Origin: Ophthalmolycus amberensis
Taxonomy: Eukaryota; Chordata; Actinopteri; Perciformes; Zoarcidae
DNA: 64,000 bases
Reading direction: 5' to 3'
Assembly (NCBI GenBank): GCA_024529925.1
Contig: JAFEUB010001548.1
Span: forward strand, 186,001-250,000
Notes under the pieces: model-generated
Told to the model about the DNA's origin: nothing
Database searches by the model: none
Seen by the model: the letters and a program-made list of their open reading frames with translations, nothing else
Position numbers and translations under genes: made by a program
Shown: positions 1-13,061 of the stretch, in pieces
How positions within the stretch are numbered: position 1 is the first letter of the stretch
Layout: each line of letters begins with the position of its first letter

Positions 1-1755
1 ATATATCCCATCATGCAACAAAAGCCCAGAGGAGCTGCATTGGCCTTTGTAAGGGGGGAGGGAGGCGTGATGTTCACTCGGCCCCCCCGGCCTCCTGACC
101 TGATAGAGCTGGCTGAAACCGCTGCTGACCCGGCAGGAGTCAACAACTGCTTCCTGCCTGCTGGCATTAGCGTAGCCGGCAGTGAGGATAAACTGATTGC
201 ACCATAGGGCACACTGACCTGGCTCCAGTCCAGCACCTGACAAAATGTCTGACTGCAACCCTCTCATACACAATGCGCCTGTCAACAGCAGCAGCACAGC
301 GTCATAGGTTCAGTCCAAACAGACACTGAAGGGGTACATGCCACAAGAGAAATATGACAGCAAGAAATCTCAATGTGTTTTCTGTTAAAGTGCTGTGAAA
401 TTACCTTGAAGGTCAGTTTACCAGTCATGAAGAATTCAACTCAACTTTTAATTCAACTCAACTTCTAAAAAGTTGTCTTCTCTGGCTCGAGAGGAGCTTC
501 GCCAAGTCTGGAGAGAAAGGGCCGAACAAAGTTCCACTGCTGAGGCTGGTGTTACAAAGATCCTTTAGACCGGTGTAAAGCGCTTGTGTCTGTAGTCTAA
601 CACAAGTTCAACTATTTCACAGAAATAAAGACTGACTTATTTGATGTCTAAGGTAGCCCTCCTGCACCCAAGCTAACTCTGAAGTAAGAGCCATGTCATG
701 TTATTATGGCTCATCATTTGTCTTTTTTTAACAATCTTGTGAAGCAAGCAACAGTAAAAGAAACAGTATTTAGAGAGTGTGGTAAATATGCAGCAGTGAG
801 GTCATCATCAGTCGTTCCTGAGCCTGACACTGCTACAGGTCTGAACTGTGCTCAGGTTTGATGCTACAGGACGTTTGTAGCTCGCTCCTTTTGAGAAGGA
901 CAGTAGATGGTCTCAGTCGGCAGTTAGTGGGAGTGTTTGGAACAAAGGTGTACAGGCTGTCCACTGACAGAGATATGAAGAACAATATTCTCTCAGCATG
1001 ATACTTTATCCTAACTGAGGCTGATTCTAGATCTACTGAGTCAAGTTTTGTAGTTCACAATAATCTGCATGGCTATAATCACAGAGTCAAAGTCCCTTTT
1101 CTCCCAGAGTTATATAAACGATTTGGCAAATGTTATTGTATAATGTTACGTTGGCAGTTATTGCACCTGCAATGTCAGCAATGTCAGCTCCATGTGACAG
1201 AGCTGACGGAGTCGGCAACGCAGACAGTGTTGGCTTTTGCCGTATCTATGGCATGAGCATCAGAGAGGAGCCACCGGGGTGTGACTCTCTGGAGGCACAG
1301 GAGCAGGCTGCATATGTTCTGCCTCCGACACCCAATGCCACCGGCTGCACAGAGCGCAAACACTGCCTCCGCCACGGCACAGTCCTCTGGGACGCCGACT
1401 CGCTGTTGCACTCGCACACACTCAGCTTGCATCACTTCAGGACCGAAGTAAACCAAAACCCAGCGTAAGAGACGGGGATTAAGGAACCGACTTGGCCTAG
1501 CCAGGTGGAGATGAGACTCCTCAGAAGATTAAAAGCTTGAATTAAGAGTGCAGGGCAAGATCTGTCTCTGTGTGAACTGGAACTGATCTGCGTTGCAAAA
1601 GTGGTAATAATTTCATGAACAGTCAGATTGCTTAATCTCCATGGATGAAACAAGCAATTCAGACTAAAATACATGTGTTCCTCCGGCTCTTAGGGGGAAT
1701 CTGAGTTTAGAAAGTGTAGCTCCTCATCAAGAGCAAGGAGCTGACAACCCCAGTC
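1..1755. other. Unique non-coding stretch
   Basis: I see no recognisable gene or repeat here. A GC-richer patch around 1180-1460 is open in one frame on each strand (about 110 and 90 codons), but neither protein is familiar and I see no convincing splice sites. It is probably intronic or intergenic DNA. Confidence 0.4.
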
Positions 1756-1760
1756 CCCTC

Positions 1761-3355
1761 ATCAGAATCAGAATCAGAACCGTTTATTGCCAAGCAAGTT
1801 TTCACCTGCAAGGAATTTGTCGTGGTGGAAGGTGCATAACATTCAACAATAAACAATAACATTTAACTATCAAAATAACATAAACTATCAAATGACACTT
1901 AACTAGTCAAATAACATTTAACTATCAAAAACAGTCAGCACAGTGCAGGAAATAGAAACATATTTGAAATGTACAATAAGATATGTAATATAGGATATGG
2001 AATAAAGTGCACACAAAAACAGATAACAGGACTGTAAACCAAGTGAAGTGTATGAATGTTAAAAGTGACGAGTGTGTTTAAATAGAGAGACAGGGATGTG
2101 CGGGGGAGAGACCAGAAGGAAAGAGACCAGAAGGAAATGTCCTGGGGATGCCAGAGTCAGTGGGGACCCGGGCTCTGTTAATGAGCCCGAATGCCGACGG
2201 GAAGAAACTCTTTGTGTGGCGTGAGGTCTTGGTTCTGATGGACCGCAGCCTCCTGCCAGATGGAAGGGGCACAAATAGATCATGTCCAGGGTGAGAGGGG
2301 TCAGGCAACAATCTTTCGTGCTCGCTTCAGGGTCCTTGAAGCTGAACAAGGTCTTGGAGGGAATGCAGATTGCAGCCAATCACCCTCTCAGCAGAGCGAA
2401 TGATGCGCTGCAGTCTGCCCTTGTCCTTGGCTGTGGCTGCAGCGTACCAGACCGTGATGGAGGAGCAGAGGATGGACTCGATGATAGCATGTGTAGAAAT
2501 GCACCAACATTGTCTTTGGCAGGTTGAATTTCTTCAGCTGCCTCAGGAAGTACATCCTCTGCGGAGCCTTCTTGGTGATGGAGCTTGATGTTCAGCTCCC
2601 ACTTGAGGTCCTGGGATATGATGGAGCCCAGGAAGCGGAAGGACTCCACAGCGTCGACGGGGGAGCCACACAGGGTGATAGGGGAGAGGTGGGGCTACGT
2701 TCTTCCTGAAATCCACAACCATCTCCACTGTCTTTAGAGCGTTGAGCTCTAGGTTGTTCAGACCGCACCAGGTCACCAGATGGTCAGTCTCCCACCTGTA
2801 GGCGGACTCATCCCCACCAGAGATGAGTCCGCGAACTTCAGGAGCTTGATGGACTGGTGACTGGAGGTGCAGCTGTTGGTGTACAGGGAGAAGAGCAGAG
2901 GGGAAAGAACGCAGCCTTGGGGGGAACCGGTGCTGATGGTCCTGGAGGCTGAGACGTGCTTTCCCAGCTTCACGTGCTGCTTCCTGTCAGACATGAAGTC
3001 TGTGATCCACTTGCAGGTGGAGTCGGGCACCTGCAGCTGGGAGAGCTTGTCATGCAGCAGAGATGGGATGATGGTGTTGAAGGCAGAGCTGAAGTCCACA
3101 AACAGGATCCTGGCGTAGGTTCCTGGGGAGTCCAGATGCTGGAGGATGAAGTGATGGGCCATGTTGACTGCGTCATCCACAGACCTGTTGGCTCTGTAAG
3201 CGAACTGCAGGGGGTCCAGGAGTGGGTCGGTGAGGGTTTTTAGATGGGACAGGACAAGGCGCTGAAAAGACTTCATGACCACAGAGGTCAAGGCGACGGG
3301 CCTGTAGTCACTAAGTCCTGTGATCCTTGGTTTTTTGATGTGTTTCATGTGTTGT
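1761..3355 (-). mobile_element. Decayed, 5'-truncated L2/CR1-like LINE
   Basis: This is a dead non-LTR retrotransposon copy. Read on the minus strand, 3348 to 2773 encodes reverse transcriptase palm motifs: DYRPVALTS, LDPLQFAYRANRSVDDAV, then FVDFSSAFNTI and TGSPQGCVLSPLLFSLY. The catalytic box reads KFADSS, so the second aspartate of the usual F-A-D-D is lost. The frame then breaks. Shorter frames (2776-2543, 2649-2380, 2379-2059) carry the downstream pieces, including NNLELNALKTVEMVVDFRKN, SFRFLGSIISQDLKWELNI, and a C-terminal PSGRRLRSIRTKTSRHTKS. The 3' end is marked by TCAGAATCAGAATCAG near 1762-1778, the mirror of the short-repeat tail common on such elements in fish. The 5' part (endonuclease and N-terminus) is absent, as in most copies. 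The family name is uncertain (L2, CR1 or Rex1-like). Confidence 0.9.
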
Positions 3356-3836
3356 GATGTGATTGTACTGGTCAGCGCTGAGGGTTGAATGTGAATTTAG
3401 ATCTGAAATAATATTTCTTCTTAAGTAAAAGTCGTCTCTGCAGATGACTTTGGTTTCCCAGCCCACATCTTCACTGTTTGCATCCGCCGTCAGTGCTCTC
3501 ATCAACCTTGTTGAGCATTTGTTTTCAGGATGAAGCTTTGATAAACCAACTGTACACCTGCCTACCACCAAACAGCAGACAGACACATTCAGCTGCTTCA
3601 GCTGGACATGGTGGAGCATTTATCAGCTAAAAGCAGAGGGAAGCTTTGATTCCTCAGGTGGAATGAAGGCTCAATGTTGCGCTGTGTCTACTGGGGGTAA
3701 ATATGTCATCAGTTCATCACATCATATGTTCATGTTATGATTACAGCTCGTAGCGCTGCCCTCACGTGATCATATAAAGCTTGGTGAAAGTTCAGGCAGG
3801 AAGACTCATTCTAATTCTCATTCTAATTCATTCACA

Positions 3837-3838
<2 letters not shown>

Positions 3839-3927
<89 letters not shown>
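3839..3927. repeat. (CT)n/(GT)n microsatellite
   Basis: An almost pure CT dinucleotide run of about 80 bases ends in a short GT run. The serine-leucine open frame across it is an artefact of the repeat. Confidence 0.98.
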
Positions 3928-6022
3928 GTGGGACTTTCACCCAGAAGACTTCTGTTTGTTTCCCTTGTGAAAGTAAAAGTCATTGTTGACTTATTTTGTT
4001 AGTCAAGTTAACGTTCTTTTTCTAAACCTAACTTCCTTGGAAGACGGAGGTTTATTTTGAAAAGACACCATGCATGTTACGAGCGTTTATTGACACAACA
4101 TTCCTGACACGTCACACTGATGCTAGAAGAATACATAGAGTGTCATAGTTTGAAGCATAGGGCCACTGACCAAGCGTCGGTATTTGAGGAGTTGGGAGAG
4201 AGGATGTGTTGGAACCATCTCCTCCCCATTCACTTTCAGTCTTCATCACATCAGAAGTTCTGCTCCACGTCTCAGCATCCAGATCTTCAGCTAACTCCTC
4301 AGCTCTCCACCACCTCCACCAGAATATTCCTGTACTGAGCATGGCAGCACCCCCCTAAATATAAATACATCAAGATGGGGTCGAATCGCTAAAGACTCCC
4401 CACAATTCTAACTAAATTGCACAACATGTAACAAATGAGTTTGCTCAATCGAAATGATGTCTGTCCTGATTGGAATGAGTAATGCTGCTTTAAGAATGAT
4501 TCACTCTCTTCAGCAAATGGAACTTGTTAAGGGATGAAAGTTGTATGTTTGGGTATGTTCTGTACCAAGGAGGACATCCACATGTGACGCCAGAAACCAT
4601 CTTTGAAGTGAGACGGAGGTAACCATCTCTCCCTGTATGTCACGTTCTGTTCTTAGGTCATATGATGACGCCTGAGCCTATTCCATTTGCTGAAGAACTC
4701 TGAAGAAAAAAGCTTCATTTTATAATCACTAATCACCAGATAAAGCACGAACAATTCTTTCTTAATGCTCTGGAACAACCGCAGATCTCCAGGTTCCTAC
4801 AGGCAGCGATGTATCAGTGTCCTGCCCACAAAGAATAGATGGTAATAATCACTTAACCAATGCATGTCAAAAGTAATTCCCCAAATGGGGGTCATTGGAT
4901 GAATTTCTGTGGCAATGCAAATAAAGGCTAATTGCCACTTCCACTCCAGGCCACCGTGAAACCCTCCACCGACGGGAAAAGAAGAAAACGGGCCGTGTCT
5001 ACACCGTGAGGCTCCCTTCAACATACAACCACCTTCATTCCTATTCATAGTGCGCTCGCATATCTTAAACGGCTCATTTGAATTGGTTCACTGCCAGGGG
5101 AGTCTCTCTCCCTCTTAACAAACAAACACGATGACAATATTGTGAGTCAAGCTGTTGTTTGTTAGTGGGCAGCGAGATGACGGCGGCTCTGTGACTCCCA
5201 CATCACAAACCAGTGTGTAGTGACCTGACCTGCTGCTAAAGGAGTGTGTGAGGATGCTGAGGATGGGGAAGGAGACATCAAACCCGGGCAGATGGGATGA
5301 AACAATGGCACAATGCAGCACGTCTGTGACAGGCCGCACCGGCTGATCAAGGCAACAGCAATTTACTGGCGATGAGAGATCTTGCAAAACACCAAATGTT
5401 ACCAAATAAAAGAGCTTTGCTTTTAAAATGACTATAATTTGTCTCCTGACAGGATCTATATTTCTTTGTCTTATTATCTCCTCTAGCAACAGTGACTGTC
5501 TTTTATTTCTACAGAGATATTGTTCTTTATTAAGTGAAACACAGAACATTACTCAGTGACACGTCATCTCCTGCAAGTTACTATGTAGGATATGTTGTCT
5601 ACATCCACTGAGCTAATTAAGACAGTCACAGCACTGTAGATTCCAGGGCAGATCAAACAGCACTGTGTTGATATGGGAAACATAGGAAGACTAGTCTCCA
5701 CCAGCTCTGTTGTATCATAATCCCTGTTCCCTCAGCCTGATTAAAACATTTCAACAAGAGCCTGGGCTGCCTACCGTGGTAGCGCCGTAGAGAGGCTTGG
5801 CGTAGAAATATCACAGCTCCCTCATTAGTGAGAGGGGATTTGATTTGGAATATCTCACCGAGCACTTTGAGAGAAGCGGCTGTATTTACATTTAAAAGAT
5901 CCAAAGTGGCCATCTGAAGCTAGCTACCTCTTCCCTTAATTGCTGGCTTCAGTTGTCCATGAATACATCCACTTTATTACTGGCTCTCATTACTGGACGG
6001 CACTGAGGAAAGTCCCCCCCCA

Positions 6023-6023
<1 letters not shown>
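3928..6023. other. Non-coding stretch with common fish repeat motifs
   Basis: No gene is recognised. The segment 3960-4090 contains a TCTAAACCTAAC motif and flanks that recall a common fish dispersed repeat. An inverted repeat lies at 4508-4695. The 80-140 codon open frames here lack recognisable domains. Confidence 0.4.
4508..4695. repeat. Inverted repeat, possible hairpin or MITE remnant
   Basis: CTTCAGCAAATGGAA at 4508-4522 is the exact reverse complement of TTCCATTTGCTGAAG at 4681-4695. The arms are 15 bp, with partial extension outward and about 158 bases between them. Size and spacing fit a small non-autonomous element or a long stem, but I see no target-site duplication. Confidence 0.45.

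Positions 6024-6073
<50 letters not shown>
6024..6073. repeat. (AC)n microsatellite
   Basis: A pure AC dinucleotide run of about 48 bases. Confidence 0.97.
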
Positions 6074-6075
<2 letters not shown>

Positions 6076-9000
6076 CCACCTCTCTCTGTCTCCCTCTCTA
6101 GCAGGGCAGGACCACATCAGAGATCTCCCAGTGGCCAAAAGACACAAACAATTGAGAGGGATTACTGTAATCCTGTTTTTACTTTCATCTGCCACATATT
6201 CAAAGGAGAAGCTCAGTGAAGCATGGGATTCTTGGAGGCTGTGCTCCATGGAAAACTAAATAATAATGCAGTACTAGGATGGGGATTACAAGTTAGAAAT
6301 GACAAGAGGACAATGAGCTTGACAACAGATGTAGATTCAGCCTATACTGGATACATCGCTGCCCAGTTTAGACAGAGAAGGATTCTGTGGAAAGTGAACA
6401 ATGTAAGGTGATCAAGTTCAACATCAACCATGAAGGTTTTCACTTTCTCAGTACACATCGTACCTATACATGCTATATATTATGTTCAGAAATTCAGAAA
6501 AGCCATAGAACACCTGGTTTAGGACAGCTACGCTGAACTGCAGAGTCTTAACTTCCCAGAAGAGGATGCAATGTGGGACAACTGGGACAACAGCTTCTTC
6601 AGATTCAACCACATTGATGGTGAAATGCGAGCTACTCTAACTCTGATGTACATTTAGAATAAACCACTCTGTCCTGTTCTCTTTGTTTTTTACACATGTA
6701 TTCCTTGTCATCATTGTGTCCAGGTCTGTACTAATGTAACTCAATGCAACCTCCGCTAACAGCAGCCGTCCTTATGCAGTCCTTCATGGCTGAATAACAG
6801 AATAAGAGCTAACTCTGACTAGATCTCCTCCTGCAGACTTCAACACAGATTTGAGGTTCACAGTGTAGCATCAGGGGAAAGGTGGGTGGGAGTGTGTGCA
6901 GTGATTGGGCAGGATCAGGTACATGTGTTGTTGGTGTTCCTGTATAGCAGACATGAGCTGATAAATGATATGATGACATGATGTCACATTGGTGCATAGA
7001 CTCTCAACTTGGCCGATACCTGCTCCAGGATGTTCGGCTGTATCTGATACTGGAATGTTATGGAGACATTTATCACTGGTCATTTACCAGAGGGCCTCCA
7101 GAGAAATGGATGCTTTCACTGGGTATGACGATAGAGGCTGAAAGTAGGCCTTCATACATCAGATATACAAGAAGGAATCATTTCGATAAATCAACAACAT
7201 ATTTACTCCTCCTGCCATCCACTGGTAGATCTAAGATGCATGCTGGGATACTGTCTACGACAAGTTCACATGAGTCAGATCTCAAAGCATCTTCAATAAC
7301 GTGGGCTGCAATTGTCTCATGCAAACTTTAAATCGGGACCTTGACTGATAACCTTTCACAGGCGGTGGTCTCAAAATGGAGTTTTACTTCTTCAGACTTT
7401 TTCCTTTTCCATACAACTTCTTCTTCTTCTTCTTCTTCTTCTTCCTCTTCTCCAACAACCTCTCTCACAAGTCCAAAGGAACAGAAGTAAAGACTGAGAT
7501 TGAGGCCTGTTGTTTTCGTCCGTTGGTGAATAGGCTCGGTAACTTTACTTGGTTGGTAAACTTTTTAAATGGAGTTACTGTGAAAATGATTTTCGCGTCA
7601 AGCTTTTTGCTAATTCACAGACAGTCGTGTTAATTATCGGACAGAGAGAAGATTGCTTCTACGTGGACTGTTGAGCCGATGGTGAATCTGACTTGAGTGT
7701 GTTCCAGTCTGGGTCAGCTGGTGTTGACAGTCGGCAGAAGAGATTTGTAGTGTGTGATATGTAAAGAGATTCTAATCTTACATTGTTTCAATCTATTTGT
7801 GACTGATGTTGGTAACACACTTTAAAACTGTTCACTCAGCCCACACGCCTCTCCATCCAGGGTTTCACCCAAATGCTGCCTCTTTTTTGGTCTTTTTTTT
7901 AGCAAACATGTCACTGCATATAAACAGCTGCTGGTTGCTGTCCAGGTTTTTTTCAGATTTCCTTAAGATTTATGCTCCTTTCTGACAATCAAAGATAAGA
8001 ATAAGTATCAGGCGTTGGAAAGGATCTTTGTGTGTCGTTTCTCCTGCCTCGTAGGTTTTAGCTCTGCAGCGCTTGCACTGATTCCAGCAGTATGTGTGCG
8101 ATGCCTGGTTGAACTGAGTTGTGGCTCTAAGGATAAGAGGTGCCATTTTCCACTTAATTGGATAACTATTATCATATTCTTTCCTGGCAAAGAAGTACGT
8201 AGCATCAAATTTGAAGCTTTTCTGCTAAATTGAACAGTCATTGTAGCATCAAGCAGAAAGAGCAACAGAGCAGTTGGTGTAATTCGTGTGGGCCCCTAAG
8301 AGTTCATGACTGAGTAATCCAGGCCAGTATGTATCAGTGCTCCGCCGCCTGCAGGTCCCAGAGGAGAGATTGAGACTGCCACATCAACACAGGAATGACC
8401 TTGTTTCCCTCAGCCTCCCCCCCATCACACAAACACATTACAGCCTGGAAAACCCACACCTGACCTGTGTCACTCAACACAAGTAACACATGCACACACG
8501 CTGATCCTAACCAATGCTGCTCTGGCATTTACAGAAGCGTTTGCAATGTGAAATTCCTGATGTCCAGGATGCTCTGTAGGGGTCTGAGACATTCTCCTTT
8601 TTCAAAATAGTAAAAATAAGAGCATGTGCATTAATATCCACTACAGCTGAACAAGAGTTTAACAGGCGTCCTGATCTTAAGCATAACACACATGACCATT
8701 CATTTTTAACTCTAAGGACTATGCTTCTTAATCAGACACTCAAATATGAGCTAACCCACCATGAAGAAATCTTGTATTTAAGTCAAATGTGAAAAGCGAA
8801 TTTAAGATTGAGTCACATCTGGCGAATGTGTGCAGAATTTACATCTGTATCATTGATCACATTGTGCAGAGCTGGGAGCAGGCTGTGTTGTCTAGCTGTC
8901 AACACTTTGCTCAGCCCAAAGCCCTGGGATTACACAGGAGCTGATCGCTGTCCGTCACAGAGAGAAGAAACCTGAACGCTCTCGCAGGGAGGAGAGAGGG

Positions 9001-9338
9001 ACTGTGTGGTACATGGGGGTTCCTGATTCAGCAGGTAGAAGAGGTTTTTAGAATTAGGCCACTGCCAAGATGACCATTTATACACTAAAAACTCAATTTT
9101 AAGTCCTCTCAAAGTTCTTAAAAGTTACAGTTTGGGATATGCGGATCTTTTTTTGTCTCTATTTCACTTTCTTTTCATTTCAAATCATGTTCTTTTTTAC
9201 TGCAAAATGATCCAAACTTCATAATTCTCAGCACAACCAATTTGGTCTTCTCTTCAACTCATCGTCACTCAACTGCAACCATTCACTCCTCTCTGTCTAC
9301 TTCTACCGCTACTTCATTTATCCATCCGTTTGTTGTCT
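6074..9338. other. Unique non-coding stretch
   Basis: No gene, RNA or clear transposon is recognised. A CTT trinucleotide run lies at about 7417-7452. Open frames up to 117 codons carry no familiar domain. Confidence 0.4.
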
Positions 9339-9470
9339 TTTTCTTCCTTACTCCTTTCTTTTCCTCTCTTTTTCTTCCTTATTCCTTCCTTTTCCTCTCT
9401 TTTTCTTCCTTACTCCTTCCTTTTCCTCTCTTTTCCTTCCTTGCTCCTTCCTTTTCCTCTTTCCTTTCCT
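9339..9470. repeat. 31-bp polypyrimidine minisatellite
   Basis: About four tandem copies of a roughly 31-bp unit, each built from CTCCTTCCTTTTCCTCTC and a TTTTTCTTCCTT segment. The strand is nearly all C and T for more than 120 bases. The serine-phenylalanine-leucine open frame across it is a consequence of this composition. Confidence 0.85.
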
Positions 9471-10188
9471 GACACCTGGGATCCATCTTGTCTTGGGTCC
9501 AGTCATCATCCAAATCCCCTTTGAAAAGCAGAGATGGAAGTGAGGCCTTAAAACTTTATGGTGGGAGCCTCGGTACCACATGCCGTTTCAGTAGCAGCGC
9601 TGCTAGCAGGCCTGCCGATTTATGGCTTATGACACGCATATATTTAATTTGTAACCAAACACTTCCCCTTCCCCTCAGTCCCCTCAGAACTCTGGAACAC
9701 GTCTTGTTTTCTCAGGTCAGGGGTTAAACAAAGGAAACACAGTGCTGGCTAGCTGAAGGGCCAGGACCAGGGGGTGTCAGGGTCACCTCCGAAGCCAGGC
9801 CAGAGCAGATTGTGGGACACATCAAGGTTAAAAGTTGAGCTGTGATATCTGGCAGGAGGGTTGGACCACTGCGAAGACCTTAAAGTGGAGACTGAGCAGG
9901 AATCAGAGGCTTTTGCATTTCACATAACGACATCCTCTCTCCCTGCAAGAAGCCCTCCCGGTTGTTGGCTTTGACATCTTTACTGCCACATTGGCTACAA
10001 CCCCCCCGAGGGGCGGGCCCAAATGCAGTTACACGCCCCACTAGCTCTCCACCTCTGTGCTGTGGTGTATCAACATATAAGTTTATTTAGTGTGAATGTC
10101 CCACAGCGCTCACTACTCGTCCCCTCTATGAAGCTCAGAGCATCGTGAGTAAAGTAGCCAGGGTGGACATGAGCACTGGATCTAATGG
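9471..10188. other. Unique non-coding stretch
   Basis: No gene or repeat is recognised here. Confidence 0.35.
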
Positions 10189-10227
<39 letters not shown>

Positions 10228-10238
10228 GGGGGGGGGGG
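10189..10238. repeat. (GT)n microsatellite with G-run
   Basis: A GT dinucleotide run is followed by about twelve consecutive G. Confidence 0.97.
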
Positions 10239-10309
10239 TTCTTCAGTTATAACAGACACATACTTGGGCATCTTTACGTGTACATGTGCATGCAATTTGA
10301 TGATTTTTA

Positions 10310-10558
10310 ATCATTAGTACGGTAAGAATCTCTGTCTGTCTTTGAGATAGAATAAGGGACACACAGCCAGTGAACAGGGTAAAGACTTTAACTGATACAC
10401 ATCATTAAGACCATTATTCTTTTGTATTTCAAGTTTTCTGGAATTTTATGTTTAAATATGAAAATGAGTCAATGTCTTATCAAATGTGTGTTGCATACAT
10501 TTCCAGAACAGAAATATGATCATTGGATGAAGTTCAATATTCTAGTTTAATTTTGTTG

Positions 10559-10560
<2 letters not shown>
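10310..10560 (+). repeat. Dispersed fish repeat, copy 1
   Basis: The part from about 10378 (AGGGTAAAGACT) through CATTAAGACCATTATT and TTTTATGTTTAAATATGAAA matches, with gaps, a second copy at about 12290-12560. The two copies flank the L1 fragment. The family is unnamed; I see no ends or coding capacity. Confidence 0.5.

Positions 10561-10593
<33 letters not shown>
10560..10593. repeat. (TA)n microsatellite
   Basis: A TA dinucleotide run of about 33 bases. Confidence 0.95.
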
Positions 10594-10596
<3 letters not shown>

Positions 10597-10775
10597 TTTT
10601 TTTAGAATTGATAATTGAAATATTGGCAGACACAGAATACAGTAAACATGTACTTTGACTAATATTTCCATTGTTTTTCAGCTTTTTGTTAACATATACA
10701 GACAAACAACAAACCTTTCTAAAACAACAAACAGTTATGTCTATTGTGCGCCTCATGATTTAGTGTCTAGACCTA

Positions 10776-12128
10776 GAAATACTACGAGGCATACTCAGGC
10801 TTAGTTTTGAGTTTCCCGAAGTATGTCAGAACCGGGTCCCAGGTGGAGAAGAATTTGTTCCTTGACCCTCTAAGTGAGTATTTTATCTTCTCTAATTGTA
10901 TGAATTGCATCAGCTCACTAAACCACAGACGCCTGAGGTGGATTTGTTGATTTCCAATCTCTACAAGCAAGAAGTGTCGTAAACGCCATGATGTTTTTAT
11001 GTCTTTTTCTTATTGTAGAGTAGAAATATAGCTGATAGCATTGGGTTGGAGATCAATATTAAGAGCCTCAGAGAGAGTTTTAAAGATCACAGACCAGTAA
11101 GATGCCAGAGCAGGGCGTGACCAGAACATGGGCGTTAAGTTGGTAGAGGTGTTACGCCATCTGTTACAGCTAGCATCTGAATTCGGGTATATTTGAGCTA
11201 ATCTTGACTTGAATTGTATTATGCTAAGTTTTGCACAAGAGGAAGTGTCAGTCACTCTTTATCAAGCACCGTTCCACATGTCTTCTTCTATGTCACACCT
11301 GAGCTCACCTTCCCAGTCCGCCCTTATCTTCGCCAGGGTTACGTTTTTAAGAGAGGCTATACAGTCACGTATTCTTGAAATGAGCCTTTTTGAGTCGAAT
11401 GGGAATTCTAGCATATCATCTCAGCCTGACACTGAAGAGATGTTTGGAGAGTTAGGATCATGACACTTAAGGAAGTGGCGGATTTGGAAATATCGAAATA
11501 AGCCGGACAGAGGAAGGCTACATTTGTGTGATAAATCCTCAAAGCTGGCAAATATACAGTTTATGTACATATCCTTAAATTTCACTTTTCACTATTCACT
11601 TTCCCTGCCGAGGATAAGTGAATTGTTTCCATTTCTTCAGATCTAATTTGACTTTCTCAAGCAGAGACGAAAGGTTTTCTTGGTAAAGGTGCTGCATATC
11701 TCTTGTGATGTCAATGCCCAAGTATTTAAAGACATTTCTCGACATTTTGAACGGTAATACGTTATCCTGAACAGGGTAGCATTCACTTTTACTAAAATTG
11801 AGTTCATACCCAGAAAATGTACCAAATCCTAACAAGGTGTGGATAATGTGAGGTAGACTTAGAATAAGGTCTGATGTATATAATAACAAATCATCAGCAT
11901 GTAACGATGATTTATACTCTTCCTCTCTTCTAAAAATTCCACTTATTGATGTTACCGACTTGAGTGTGATGGATAAGGGCTCTATGGCCAGAGCAGATAC
12001 CAGTGGGCTGACCGGACAGCGCTGACGGGTTGCTCTTGACAATGTGAAGTATTGTGACTGCCTACCATTTGTAACTACAGATGTACCCTTGTATAGGAGT
12101 TTAATCCATGAAAATACAGCCATAATAA
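10776..12128 (-). mobile_element. 5'-truncated, internally deleted L1-type LINE (ORF2 C-terminal half)
   Basis: On the minus strand, 12123-11596 encodes 175 residues of an L1-clade reverse transcriptase: a degenerate RQRCPVSPLVSALAIEPL motif, then SLHADDLLLY (D-D kept, usual Y replaced by H), GYELNFSKSECYPV and FKYLGIDIT. The frame stops just before the LAGRI-like segment. Coding sense resumes with FKDLYINCIFASFEDLSHK and FRYFQIRHFLKC (around 11580-11460), then KIRADWEGELRCDI. Next comes the region 11255-11010 with IIQFKSRLAQIYPN, the usual L1 QFK...R segment. The C-terminal LWFSELMQFIQLEKIKYSLR at 10970-10782 fits the end of L1 ORF2. Endonuclease and the front of the RT are missing. The pattern recalls fish L1 elements such as Swimmer. 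It is inactive. Confidence 0.88.
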
Positions 12129-12289
12129 ATAGATTTTCTCCATATTTTTAGGAATAGAATGTTGTATAAATCAGGCTATCAAGGATATATGAACAAACAT
12201 CTCAGTAAAAGCCTTCAGAACACAGAGAGGAATGAAAGTGTAGAGTTTGTGTATGTAAGTGTGAAGTGGAGGTTTCTGGATCAGTCTGA

Positions 12290-12560
12290 GAGTAAAGAAC
12301 TCATTTAGAGAAAACGGGCTTTAAAGAGATGCTTTCTACATTTTGAAGACACTACAGGTGAATAGGGTAACAAGATGTACTAAGAGATTATCCCCATGAA
12401 ATGTCCTCAGTTGATTACTTACATTAAGATAATTATTGTTTTGTATAACACGTTTATGTTGTGTTTAAATATACAAATGAGGTAATATCTGACGCTGTTG
12501 GGGAATTTAGGAGAATTCTGCAGAAACAAATAGACAAAGTAGCAAAATAAACACCGAAAT
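12290..12560 (+). repeat. Dispersed fish repeat, copy 2
   Basis: Partial match to 10310-10560, best over CATTAAGATAATTATTGTTT and GTTTAAATATACAAATGAGG. It lies just upstream of the broken hAT copy. The element type is unknown. Confidence 0.45.
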
Positions 12561-13061
12561 GTTTATTTTGGATGTTTTGTTTCAACTAGTCTGAAAGAAG
12601 ACATGAAGCAAAACATCTCTAAATTGATCAGTGCATGAAAATCAATGGTTTTGCTTGTAGCGTTTCCCAATTTGGTGCATGGGAAGCAGCAATGCTGGCC
12701 TAGACAGAATCACAAAGTTATAGCTATTTTATTATTTTATTATTTTTCAATACACTACATGTAATCTAAATATTTTTCCCATTATCTTATTTTCTCATTG
12801 CACAGCTACTGTCTTCCTCAGTTGCTCTGCTTCCAGCACAGCTTGTTTTAAGGAGAGCTTTTATCCAATCAGATCTCGCCCCTAAGCTCTCTCTAGGTAA
12901 GAAGAGAGGCCCGAGGCCTGCAGGAAACCCTTTGCAGTTTAAGTAAATGGGGATGATATTGTTGATCGTCAAGTTGGGCGTATTCTTTGATATGTCAGAG
13001 CCTTCCAACTGGTGTAGCCATACGTGATTGGTCAGTGGGCTAGCGTGACGTGTTGGGCGGT

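Noticed and set aside
1130..1468. 112-codon plus-strand frame and 90-codon minus-strand frame
   Set aside because: Both strands are open in a GC-rich patch, with no known domain and no clear splice sites.
3781..4002. Serine-leucine protein frame
   Set aside because: Produced by the CT microsatellite.
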